Of a stretch of 22,786 nt of DNA, positions 5,672-13,063 are shown one piece after another. Under the pieces are notes generated by a model, which was given only the letters and a program-made list of their open reading frames with translations, made no database searches and was not told where the DNA came from. The stretch is from positions 1 to 22,786 of the forward strand of contig JASEFB010000020.1 of NCBI GenBank assembly GCA_030019325.1, read 5' to 3'. Each line of letters starts with the position of its first letter. Positions within the stretch are counted from its first letter, which is position 1. The DNA is from an archaeon (lineage in GTDB: Archaea > Halobacteriota > Syntropharchaeia > Alkanophagales > Methanospirareceae). The position numbers were made by a program, and so were the translations under genes.

Positions 5672-8623
5672 TTAAACCTTCCTATACCGATAAAACCGGT
5701 GCTTCAAAACCTCCTTTTCTGATTCGATTATAAGCTCTATTAAGCGGTTGTTTACTGCATTTTCCTTTTTCAAGATCTCTCTCGCATCATCAATGGTGAG
5801 CCCTTTACCCGCAAGTGCAAGCAGAGCAGCCTTTCCGTAGGTTGCAATCAATTCAGCGGATTTTGTTGCGTCGCTCGATATCTTGCTTGCTTTTTTACTT
5901 TTGCCTTTGCTTTTACCTATCCCCCTTCTCACCTCGCGCTCATCTGCTTTTAACGCCCCTATCCTCTTTGATTCGCAGTCCGGACATTGCATACCCTCCA
6001 ACTCAACATCATTTATACGCTCGACTGCAGTATACTGCCAGCAGTTTGTGCAGACAAACGTTAAGGATTCATCTAACAGCCGCGCTTTCACATAGTTCAG
6101 GATCACCCGGTGCATCCTCTCGGGTGGGATGAGTTCGTATCCCCTTTTTATTACTTCGGCGATACCTGCGATGGGGCTAACCTCAGTTCCTTTTATTACC
6201 GCAATTTTGAGCTCACCCTCATGTATCCGTTTTAAGAGCTGGGCAGTCAGGGGTATATCTACATCTTTATCCTGAGCCTCTCTCAAAGCCTCGTCAAAGA
6301 CCGCGGTGCCTTCAAAGCTCCGTATCACGTTATCCAGGTCAAGGTCGCTCAACGACGCATCCTTGGCTATAGCGCCAAATCGCCGTGCCACATGGATAAA
6401 CCTTAGTTTAAATAATCTACTCCGAGCCAATGCCTTCACGGCGAGCTCTTCAATAGGTTTTGTTGATAAATCGTAGATAATCTCCTCTACATCCTCAGGC
6501 TCCACTTCGGTATCCGAGGTCTTGAGCAGTATCCGGTATGGATCGTGTTGCACGCCTACCGGAGCACCTATCTGGTCAGACAGTGCAGAAGCTAAGAGCA
6601 TGGCAAAGGTTCTATTAGCGAGAAGTCCAAAGGAGCAATGCAGGATTATGTATTCATGCCATCGTTCAAGAGTTAACAGCGTATCGGTTGGTACGGGATA
6701 GCCTCTTTTCACGTGCTGGACAACCTCGTCTAAGGCTCTGGTGATAGTTTCCTCGCTACAAGGATAGCTCTTTATGAGTTCCTTTCCTATCTTCTCAACC
6801 CCGCTACCACTCCTGAGCCCATTTTCCACAACTCCGCGAATCGTTCCTACCTCGTCAGCAATAGCATAAGGAACGGGAATCTCTTCCCCAGCCCAGCTTG
6901 GGATGGAACCTGTTGGGTCTTCCTCAGGCTTTACATAGATCCGCTCACCATACACGTGCAATATCTTCCAGACACGACCGCCTTCTATGAACTTGTTCCC
7001 GGGATTGCCGTATTCAGCAACAAAAGCTTCATCCAAAACGCCTACTGGTTTATCATCTTCGTCAATGACCAAGAAATGTCTCTCCTCAGGGATCATGGAC
7101 AGATGCTCGAAATAAAAAGTATAGAGAGCTTTTATCCATTTGGGTCTTAGAAATATTCCGTCTTCCGCAGAGAACCACACAAGCCGTGGGATTCTCGAAT
7201 GCATGTAGTTTAAAACGCTGACCAATTCGTGCTCCTCAAGGTCTTGATAGGGATATGCTTTTCTTATTAAGTTTAAAGCATCTTCAAAGCTCCATTTCCT
7301 TTTTGCCAGAAGCAATCCCGCTATTTGATGCGCTAACACGTCAAGCGGTTTCTCAGGAATATCCGCTGGTTCTAAATCTTCTGCAAGAGAACGGCGACTA
7401 ATGACCAACGCCTCTAAGGCATCATCCGAATCCTGGACCACGATCGCACCATCTGCAATCCCTCCAATTCTATGACCGCTCCTCCCAATTCGCTGGAGAA
7501 GCCTCGTGACCTGTCGCGGTGAGTTATACTGAATAACAAAATCCAACCGTCCGATGTCTATCCCCAACTCTAATGAACTCGTGCAGATAATCCCATGCAA
7601 CATGCCTTCCTTAAGACCCTTTTCAACATTAATTCTCGATGGCTTGGATAGCGACCCATGATGAACACCCACGAGTAAAGCCCTTGCAGGGCTTGCGGGT
7701 AAGCCCTTACAGGGCTTGCGGGGTGGTAGGGGCGAAGCCCCTACATGGGGCAGAGCCCCACGATTCAAGTCCCAAACGCGAAACCTGCTGCCAAGAATTT
7801 CGGTTATCGAACGGGTATTGGTGAATATCAAGGTGGATTTATGCTCTTCGATGAGCTCTTTCATCAACCGTAACCTCGCGGCAACTTCGGGATACGTATA
7901 AAGCTCCTCAGCCAGTTTATAATCATGCGAATCGGCTCGTGGATAATGGACCTCCACCTGCATTGCCCTGGATACGGGAACGATGATTATCTCACAATCT
8001 CGTTTTGCCCCAACTAAAAATTTCGCCACCTTATCGGGCGTGCCTATCGTAGCTGATAAGCCAATGATTTGGAAATCGCCATTCTTCAAGTCGCGAAGCC
8101 GCTCTAATCCAAGTGCGAGTTGCGAGCCTCGTTTGTCAATAGCGAGTTCATGCACTTCATCCACGATTACCCATTTGACCGATGCGAGGTGTTGGCGCAT
8201 TATCTTACCCGGTAATATCGCCTGTAACGTTTCTGGTGTAGTGATCAAGATATCGGGTGGAACCATTGCCTGTGCCTCTCTCTCTCGAGCAGATGTGTCC
8301 CCATGTCTCACCCCCAACCGCAGGTCAAGTCTTTTGCACCACCACTGTAATCGCTCAAGCATGTCTCTGTTCAAAGCCTTCAGTGGCGTTATGTAAAGGA
8401 CTTTTATTCCGGACACGCGCTCCGCTGTGATTAACGCATCGATAACAGGCAACAATGCCGCTTCCGTCTTCCCTGTCGCGGTTGGTGCAATCAATAACAC
8501 GTTCTTCCCCTCCATTATGGGAGGGATAGCTTTGCTTTGGGGTTCAGTAGGAACTAAAAAGCCCTTTTCCACGATGGCTTTTTGGATGGGACTCGAAAAT
8601 GAGGAGAACATGGTAGGTGGCAT
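5672..8623 (-). CDS. lhr: Lhr-like ATP-dependent superfamily 2 helicase
   Basis: 983 residues. Helicase motifs in order: Walker A APTATGKT at 46-53, PLKAL near 80, TTPETL near 128, DEVH at 155-158, GLSATIG near 188, FTNTR (motif IV), HHGSLS, TSSLELGIDIG, and QRIGRSGHR (motif VI). The large C-terminal part fits archaeal Lhr proteins, with a zinc knuckle C858, C861, C880, C883. Lhr-type enzymes unwind DNA and RNA-DNA hybrids, with likely roles in repair. Between motif IV and HHGSLS, residues about 288-317 (starting RGALPHVGAS) are encoded antisense by a four-hairpin palindromic cluster; other Lhr proteins have a much shorter link there. ATG 8623 fits a leaderless start with a TATA-like TTATACATA about 26 bases upstream; ATG 8611 is an alternative. 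Confidence 0.9.
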   Translation of the reverse strand: MPPTMFSSFSSPIQKAIVEKGFLVPTEPQSKAIPPIMEGKNVLLIAPTATGKTEAALLPVIDALITAERVSGIKVLYITPLKALNRDMLERLQWWCKRLDLRLGVRHGDTSAREREAQAMVPPDILITTPETLQAILPGKIMRQHLASVKWVIVDEVHELAIDKRGSQLALGLERLRDLKNGDFQIIGLSATIGTPDKVAKFLVGAKRDCEIIIVPVSRAMQVEVHYPRADSHDYKLAEELYTYPEVAARLRLMKELIEEHKSTLIFTNTRSITEILGSRFRVWDLNRGALPHVGASPLPPRKPCKGLPASPARALLVGVHHGSLSKPSRINVEKGLKEGMLHGIICTSSLELGIDIGRLDFVIQYNSPRQVTRLLQRIGRSGHRIGGIADGAIVVQDSDDALEALVISRRSLAEDLEPADIPEKPLDVLAHQIAGLLLAKRKWSFEDALNLIRKAYPYQDLEEHELVSVLNYMHSRIPRLVWFSAEDGIFLRPKWIKALYTFYFEHLSMIPEERHFLVIDEDDKPVGVLDEAFVAEYGNPGNKFIEGGRVWKILHVYGERIYVKPEEDPTGSIPSWAGEEIPVPYAIADEVGTIRGVVENGLRSGSGVEKIGKELIKSYPCSEETITRALDEVVQHVKRGYPVPTDTLLTLERWHEYIILHCSFGLLANRTFAMLLASALSDQIGAPVGVQHDPYRILLKTSDTEVEPEDVEEIIYDLSTKPIEELAVKALARSRLFKLRFIHVARRFGAIAKDASLSDLDLDNVIRSFEGTAVFDEALREAQDKDVDIPLTAQLLKRIHEGELKIAVIKGTEVSPIAGIAEVIKRGYELIPPERMHRVILNYVKARLLDESLTFVCTNCWQYTAVERINDVELEGMQCPDCESKRIGALKADEREVRRGIGKSKGKSKKASKISSDATKSAELIATYGKAALLALAGKGLTIDDAREILKKENAVNNRLIELIIESEKEVLKHRFYRYRKV
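7677..7761 (+). repeat. Four-hairpin palindromic cluster, copy B (antisense inside lhr)
   Basis: Four GC-rich hairpins in a row on the plus strand: AAGCCCT-TGC-AGGGCTT (7678-7694), AAGCCCT-TAC-AGGGCTT (7701-7717, a 23-base shift of the first), GTAGGGGC-GAA-GCCCCTAC (7726-7744), and TGGGGC-AGA-GCCCCA (7746-7760). The second and fourth match the two hairpins of copy A. The host gene runs on the minus strand, so the element is translated from its opposite strand, without a stop and without breaking the frame. Confidence 0.9.
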
Positions 8624-8839
8624 TTCTGTTTCTTGGTAATTTTATGTATAATTATCATTGTGTTCTGAGATAAGTAAAAGATGTGCGGGGTTAATGAGGG
8701 GGTTTAAAAATGCGTGGGGGAATTTTTGAGGGTATGGTTTTTAAAACTATAAAGGATTTATGCATAAAGGATATAAGAGCATGAAAGAATTAGAAGAAGA
8801 ATATACTTGATTGGCTTACAACACAAAGGGAGAACTGAG
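8624..8839. promoter_or_regulatory. Divergent promoter region lhr / pyrF-pyrE
   Basis: 216 bases between divergent genes. On the minus strand a TATA-like stretch at 8643-8651 lies about 26 bases from ATG 8623. On the plus strand candidates are TTTTTAAAAC near 8738-8747 and ATTTATG near 8757-8763. ATAAAGGAT occurs twice, at 8749-8757 and 8764-8772 (15-base period), a possible operator. A nine-codon frame ATG 8781 to TGA 8810 precedes the pyrF-like gene. AGGGAGA at about 8827-8833 is the ribosome site for ATG 8840. Confidence 0.4.
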
Positions 8840-9568
8840 ATGAGGAAATTATTTCAGCTTGAGCATGGTGTGATACCAGCCTGTGACGTGTATGACATCA
8901 AAACGTTTAGGAGACTCATTGAAGCTACGTATGACCTTGAGGGCATTGTGGGATACAAAATAGGGGCTATACTCGGGTTAAAATATGGACTCCCTCAATT
9001 GGTCAGTATTATGAATGAATATACCGATTTGCCCGTGATCTATGACCACCAGAAAGCTGGAACGGATATCCCTCAAATGGGCGAAAAGTTTGCGACCATC
9101 TGTGCTGAAGCAGGGGTTAAGGGGGTAATTATCTTTCCACAGGCTGGGCCTCAGACAGAAGCAGCATTTATAGATTCGCTCTATGAAAAAAAGCTGATTC
9201 CCCTTGTCGGTGGAGAAATGACTCACCCACAATATTTAACAAAAGAGGGAGGATTTATCAGAGACGACGCACCCGTGGGGATGTATACAATTGCTGCTGA
9301 GAAAGGCGTGGAACATTTTGTTATACCAGGGAATAAACCCGGGGTTATTAAACAATACCATACGTTATTGTCAAAAATAGTGAAAGAGCCTAAATACTGT
9401 ATGCCGGGTATCGGAAGACAAGGGGGGGATATCAAATCCGCTTTTGAATCGTTAGAAAGTGCAGCGGCGTATGCCATTATTGGGACGGAAATTTATGAGC
9501 ACAAAGATATGGCAGCCGCAGCACGGAGATTTTGCGATGAAGCACTTGGCTTAATCCGGGGTGAGTAG
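8840..9568 (+). CDS. pyrF: Orotidine 5'-phosphate decarboxylase-like protein
   Basis: 242 residues from ATG 8840, which has AGGGAG just upstream; a further in-frame start at 8807 (ATT/TTG type context) is less likely. The order of blocks fits a (beta/alpha)8 OMP decarboxylase: IPACDVYDIKTF at the N-terminus, GYKIGAILGLKYG, the catalytic-type segment VIYDHQKAGTDIP, FPQAGP, FVIPGNKP, then MPGIGRQGGDIKSAF and AIIGTEIYEHKD, which form the phosphate-binding end. Canonical enzymes have D-x-K-x-x-D; here the spacing is D-x-x-K-x-x-x-D. It would convert OMP to UMP. The OPRT-like gene starts 3 bases later, which strongly supports a pyrimidine role. A related decarboxylase or aldolase of the same fold cannot be excluded. 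Confidence 0.75.
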   Translation: MRKLFQLEHGVIPACDVYDIKTFRRLIEATYDLEGIVGYKIGAILGLKYGLPQLVSIMNEYTDLPVIYDHQKAGTDIPQMGEKFATICAEAGVKGVIIFPQAGPQTEAAFIDSLYEKKLIPLVGGEMTHPQYLTKEGGFIRDDAPVGMYTIAAEKGVEHFVIPGNKPGVIKQYHTLLSKIVKEPKYCMPGIGRQGGDIKSAFESLESAAAYAIIGTEIYEHKDMAAAARRFCDEALGLIRGE

Positions 9569-9571
9569 CCT

Positions 9572-10342
9572 ATGAGCTGGCGAGAAGAAAAAGAGAACGT
9601 GGGAGAAGAGATAATACATGCGTTATACAGAAATGGCATGATAAAGACATGGTTCCGGGATAACCCGCACGGGTGGACGCTCGTTTCAGGCATGTGGAGC
9701 CCCCTGTATATCCAATTGCGCCCATTGTCATCATACCCCGAGCTGCTCAGAAAAGTCGGCTCTGCATTAAGTCGTCTTATAAAAGAAGAATGTAGAGATG
9801 TAAACAGGATCATTGGTGTTGCCACCGCAGGCATACCAATAGCCACCGCCGTTTCTTTGGGAGCAAACATTCCTTCCTGTTTCACACGAAAATTAGAGGG
9901 AGTGAGGTCATTAGAGGACTTCAATAATTTTGTGAAACGATATGGCGAACATTCAATGATTGAAGGTATCTTAGCTGACGGTGATACGGTGGGGATTGTG
10001 GATGATCTGGTAACAAAGTTTGATAGCAAAGTGGTAGCGATCAAACAATTGGAATTTGAGCTCAAAATACGAGGGTTAAGAAATGTGAAGTGCTCAGATG
10101 TCATCGTCGTATTGGATAGAGAGCAAGGAGCGAAAGAGATTGCAAAAGAACAGGGAATAGATCTGCATTGTTTAATTCCGTTTATGTCGAAAGGGGTAAC
10201 ATGGCTCAAGGACGTTTTCGCAGAGCAAGAATATGAGGTGATTGTAGATTATCTGCGCGGCCATGAGAAATATCAGGATCCCCGCATACAAGAGGATTTG
10301 AGAACCATTGCAATGCAAGAAGGTGCATTTAAACTAAAGTAA
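9572..10342 (+). CDS. pyrE: Orotate phosphoribosyltransferase-like protein
   Basis: 256 residues, longer than the common 170-215. Blocks typical of OPRT: TLVSGMWSPLYIQLRPL near the N-terminus, the ribose-phosphate loop region IIGVATAGIPIATAVS, CFTRK, and the PRPP segment ILADGDTVGIVDDLVTKFDSKVVAI. In most OPRTs the last reads VDD-V-T-T-G-G-S; here TG is replaced by KF, so the PRPP loop is divergent. The C-terminal 50 residues are an extension I do not recognise. It would join orotate and PRPP to give OMP, the substrate of the preceding gene's product. Placed 3 bases after the pyrF-like gene, so almost surely co-transcribed; a T8 run about 50 bases past the stop may end the message. Confidence 0.75.
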   Translation: MSWREEKENVGEEIIHALYRNGMIKTWFRDNPHGWTLVSGMWSPLYIQLRPLSSYPELLRKVGSALSRLIKEECRDVNRIIGVATAGIPIATAVSLGANIPSCFTRKLEGVRSLEDFNNFVKRYGEHSMIEGILADGDTVGIVDDLVTKFDSKVVAIKQLEFELKIRGLRNVKCSDVIVVLDREQGAKEIAKEQGIDLHCLIPFMSKGVTWLKDVFAEQEYEVIVDYLRGHEKYQDPRIQEDLRTIAMQEGAFKLK

Positions 10343-10390
10343 ACGTGTCAAAGGCTTGGATTCTTTGGATATGACAGATCAGTGGTGCGC

Positions 10391-10398
10391 AAATTTTT
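10391..10398 (+). terminator. Oligo-T terminator after pyrF-pyrE
   Basis: A run of eight T follows GTGCGCAAA about 50 bases after the stop of the pyrE-like gene. Archaeal RNA polymerase often stops at such oligo-T runs without a strong hairpin, and no strong hairpin is seen here. Confidence 0.5.
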
Positions 10399-10540
10399 TT
10401 TATCCTTTGTACATTCCTTGCGCCATTCTGAACCTATCCAGAAAGGTCGGATCGGTTGAATATATCCACAGAACATTTAATAATCGGTAAAAATCCCCAA
10501 CTTATTTATGCGCCCATATTTGGGATTATAATGTACCCGG
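10399..10540 (+). promoter_or_regulatory. Promoter of the GAF/PAS sensor gene
   Basis: CTTATTTATG at about 10501-10510 is a TATA-like box some 26 bases before a likely start near 10531, giving a leader of about 10 bases before ATG 10541. No strong Shine-Dalgarno is seen. Nothing else is recognised in this stretch. Confidence 0.4.
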
Positions 10541-12364
10541 ATGCAAAAATTAGAGTTACAAGCGCTGTTAGGTATTTCACAAATAGACCTGACGAAGGAT
10601 CTTAAAGAGATTCTCGAGGAGATTCTTATCATTGTGAGGGGTGCATTGGGGGGACATTCGGGGTCAATTATGCTCATTAACGAGGAAAATGATGAACTTG
10701 AGATAGTTGCTACTTCTGGGCTTCCCGACGATTATATCGAACGAGTTTATAGCAGGGGGGTCCCCATTGCCAGCAGCCCATCCAGTGAGGTTTTGAGGAC
10801 CGGACGTTATTACGTTGTGCCGGATATCTTCGAGGAGCCCCGAGAGAAACCCTGGGTGGACCTTGTTCGTGAGTTAGGCTTCTCGGCGCAGATAGGTATG
10901 CCCCTGAAACGAAAGGGTGAGGTTATTGGTCTGTTGAACATTTACATGGCAGAGCCACATGAATTCACAGAGGATGAGTTAGCCTTTTTAGCCATAGTGG
11001 CAAGCCAAGCCGCAGCAGTAATTGAAAATGCCAGACTATATGCCAGGATCAGCCCCAAAAAATTGGAACTGGAGAAAGAGATCGCCGAGCGAAGAAGGAT
11101 GGAAGAGACGCTCAGGAAGTCAGAAGAGACATATCGTGCCACGTTGACTTTCCTAAGCGACATCACCGAGCGCAAACGTGCGGAGGATGCATTGAGAAGG
11201 AGCGAGGAAAAATACCGCACGTTAATTGAAAATATCCAGGATGGCGTCTTTATTCTTCAAGGTTATCCCTTTCCCAAACTTATGTTCTGCAATGAGGCGT
11301 TTGCCAAAATGGTTGGCTACACGATTGAGGAAATCAAGGAGTTGACAATCCAACAATACGTTGCGCCAGAGGATTTAGAGAGAGTTGCAAATTGCTACCG
11401 TCGGATGCAAGAAGGAAAAGTTACCCAGCGGGAATACGAATACCGCGCGTTGCACAAGGATGGGAAGACAAGAGTTATTGTCAATATGAATGTAGGGCGA
11501 ATGGAGTATCAGGGTGAAGTATCAATTATAGGAACAGTGAAAGACATCACGGAGCGCAAACGTGCGGAGGATGTATTGCGGGAGAGCAAGGAATTAGTAG
11601 ACAATATCTTAGCTGCCTCCCCTATTGGGATTGGTGTTGTTGAAAATAGAAAGCTTAGTTGGGCAAATAAACGTATGATGGAACTCTTCGGGTTTAACCT
11701 TGACGAAGAATATTATATAGGCCAAAGTGCCGAGGTAATTTATGCCTCAAAGGAAGAATACGGACGAGTTGGCCAAATATTCTATGAAAATCTTAAAGAA
11801 GGTAAAATAGTCGAAGCCGATGCTAAACTTAAACGAAAAGATGGTTCCATCTTCGATGGCCACATCATAATGAGTTTTCTAGACCCCTCTAATCCTATAA
11901 AAGGAGCTGTTGCTACCATTTCTGATATATCATGGAGGAAGGAGGCGGAAGAGAAACTCAAAAATTCAGAGGCGCGGCTCAGGATATTTTTAGATTTTAA
12001 AATACTGCTTCCCGAGCTGCAAATTCCAAAAGTGACTGCATTTTTGGCCAAAAGCGCACAAGGGCAACCTGCTGGACCTGAGGAGTTTATTGTAACCCGA
12101 AAAGATGGCAAAAGGGTTATCGCGGAAGTGAGGACCTTCCCCGTAAAGATCAAAGACGAAACGTTAGTATTATGCATCGCCCGCGACATCACGGAGCGTG
12201 TGAAGGTGGAGAAGGCATTATTAAATAAGAATAAGGAACTGGAGCAAGAAATCCAAAAACGCATGCAAATAGAGAATACGTTGAAATTAAGTGAGCGAAG
12301 GTACAAGGAGATAGCAGAATTCTTACCTGAGCAAATTTATGGGTCTATACTGATATTATCATAA
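10541..12364 (+). CDS. GAF/multi-PAS sensor protein without kinase domain, internally shortened
   Basis: 607 residues, soluble, no membrane segment. Residues 15-165 are a GAF domain (GGHSGSIMLINEEN, IGMPLKRKGEVIGLLNIY, VASQAAAVIENARLYARI). Then come PAS-type units joined by S-E-x-x-YR and DITERKRAED linkers. Units at about 225-345 and 350-465 look complete. The unit at 195-217 is collapsed: EETYRATL runs straight into FLSDITERKRAED. The one at 468-560 lacks its first half. The last unit starts (RRYKEIAEFLPEQIY) and stops 7 residues later. No HisKA or HATPase follows in any frame over the next 170 bases. Most likely a remodelled or decaying histidine kinase gene that still has an open frame; a stand-alone sensor protein is the alternative. 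Confidence 0.82.
   Translation: MQKLELQALLGISQIDLTKDLKEILEEILIIVRGALGGHSGSIMLINEENDELEIVATSGLPDDYIERVYSRGVPIASSPSSEVLRTGRYYVVPDIFEEPREKPWVDLVRELGFSAQIGMPLKRKGEVIGLLNIYMAEPHEFTEDELAFLAIVASQAAAVIENARLYARISPKKLELEKEIAERRRMEETLRKSEETYRATLTFLSDITERKRAEDALRRSEEKYRTLIENIQDGVFILQGYPFPKLMFCNEAFAKMVGYTIEEIKELTIQQYVAPEDLERVANCYRRMQEGKVTQREYEYRALHKDGKTRVIVNMNVGRMEYQGEVSIIGTVKDITERKRAEDVLRESKELVDNILAASPIGIGVVENRKLSWANKRMMELFGFNLDEEYYIGQSAEVIYASKEEYGRVGQIFYENLKEGKIVEADAKLKRKDGSIFDGHIIMSFLDPSNPIKGAVATISDISWRKEAEEKLKNSEARLRIFLDFKILLPELQIPKVTAFLAKSAQGQPAGPEEFIVTRKDGKRVIAEVRTFPVKIKDETLVLCIARDITERVKVEKALLNKNKELEQEIQKRMQIENTLKLSERRYKEIAEFLPEQIYGSILILS
11159..11194 (+). repeat. PAS-linker DNA repeat, copy 1
   Basis: 36 bases coding for the DITERKRAEDAL linker. 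They match 11543-11578 at 34 of 36 positions by my count, 384 bases apart. Such near-identical linkers allow recombination that deletes or duplicates a PAS unit. Confidence 0.8.
11543..11578 (+). repeat. PAS-linker DNA repeat, copy 2
   Basis: Second copy of the 36-base linker repeat, coding DITERKRAEDVL. It differs from copy 1 at two positions only. Confidence 0.8.
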
Positions 12365-12532
12365 TTGTTTCTCGGACATGCAAGGAGGACACAAAGAGTT
12401 AAAGCGCTCCATAAGTTTTTCTCTTCCCCGACTTTGAAGGTGAGATAGGAGGCGTTTGGAACTATTATATTAAAAAAGGCGTTATATACTTCAAAGCGTG
12501 CTTATTCTTGAGTTCCGTGGGGCTCCGCCCCA
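12365..12532. other. Spacer after the truncated sensor gene
   Basis: 168 bases with no gene. I looked for a frameshifted kinase continuation in the plus frames and found none. On the minus strand, TTTTTT (complement of A6 at 12472-12477) about 55 bases past the UPF0058 stop could end that transcript. The far end carries the first hairpins of palindromic copy C. Confidence 0.4.
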
Positions 12533-12574
12533 TCATGGGCTCCGCCCCTGCCCCCGCAAGCCCTGTAAGGGCTT
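12517..12574 (-). repeat. GC-rich palindromic element, copy C (end of UPF0058 gene)
   Basis: Inverted relative to copies A and B. From right to left: AAGCCCT-GTA-AGGGCTT (12558-12574), a GC-rich spacer, GGGC-TCC-GCCC (12537-12547), and TGGGGC-TCC-GCCCCA (12518-12532). The UPF0058 reading frame runs into it and ends at a TGA inside it. On the plus strand the first hairpin is followed by T6 (12573-12578), so it also has the form of an intrinsic terminator for plus-strand transcripts coming from the sensor gene. Confidence 0.88.
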
Positions 12575-12805
12575 TTTTGATGGTTTCTTATTCGCCGCAA
12601 GATTGTTCATCACTGCCATTGAAGCAAGTGCGGTCCCAAGGAGAAATATAGCCTGCTTGTGCTCCTCCTTGCTTCGGTGCACCTGTAATGGGGAGATATT
12701 CAATTGGTCATATTTACTAAAATCACAATTCAAGCCGGTATCCTCACAATACTTCTTAAATTGAGCTAATAACATATGTAAGTGTATCAACTCCTCTTTT
12801 TCCAT
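12533..12805 (-). CDS. UPF0058 family archaeal protein with altered C-terminus
   Basis: 90 residues from ATG 12805. The N-terminal part MEKEELIHLHMLLAQFKKYCED is the hallmark of UPF0058, a small helical archaeal family of unknown function, followed by SKYDQLNISPLQVHRSKEEHKQAIFLL. ATG 12805 is chosen because the family starts exactly there; the longer frame from 12895 crosses the promoter. TTTAAATA at about 12830-12837 lies roughly 26 bases upstream, so the message is probably leaderless. The last 14 residues (KKPLQGLRGQGRSP) are encoded by palindromic element C, so the natural C-terminus has been replaced or extended. Function unknown. Confidence 0.85.
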   Translation of the reverse strand: MEKEELIHLHMLLAQFKKYCEDTGLNCDFSKYDQLNISPLQVHRSKEEHKQAIFLLGTALASMAVMNNLAANKKPSKKPLQGLRGQGRSP

Positions 12806-13063
12806 ATTATATATTATATTCTTTAGAATATTTAAATTTGTCCCCCTCGTGGGTCTCCTCCTCGTGTCCTCCTCGAAGGGTGCACGTACGGTCAAACCCT
12901 CTTCTCAGCGCATCAACAAGGAGCGTCGGTGCCCAAAAAAATCATCTTCACGAGATAAGGCCTAATAAAACCGAATGTCACGATGGGGATACCTTTTTAG
13001 ACTTAAATTCGCATACATATATAATACAACATTGGGATACCAGTGATGGGGTTCAAGACCCAG
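12806..13063. other. Gene-free stretch between UPF0058 and the adenosine-kinase-family gene
   Basis: 258 bases. It holds the UPF0058 promoter (12828-12840). On the minus strand a T7 run (complement of A7 at 12935-12941), about 125 bases past the stop of the adenosine-specific-kinase gene, could be its terminator. GCACGTACGGTC at about 12882-12893 resembles the 3' half of a group II intron domain V, but the 5' half is not seen. No tRNA or ORF is supported. Confidence 0.35.

Noticed and set aside
7677..7761. Tandem hairpins that might be a CRISPR array
   Set aside because: Only two of the four units share the same sequence, the spacing is too short for spacers, and the stretch is translated as part of the helicase.
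8807..8839. Extended start for the pyrF-like gene
   Set aside because: The family-like sequence begins at ATG 8840, which has a good ribosome site; the extra 11 residues have none.
12365..12532. Frameshifted kinase end for the GAF/PAS sensor
   Set aside because: No H-box or N-box-like sequence is found in any plus frame of this stretch.
12498..12764. 88-codon plus-strand open frame
   Set aside because: It is antisense to the UPF0058 gene and opens because of the palindromic element; no family features.
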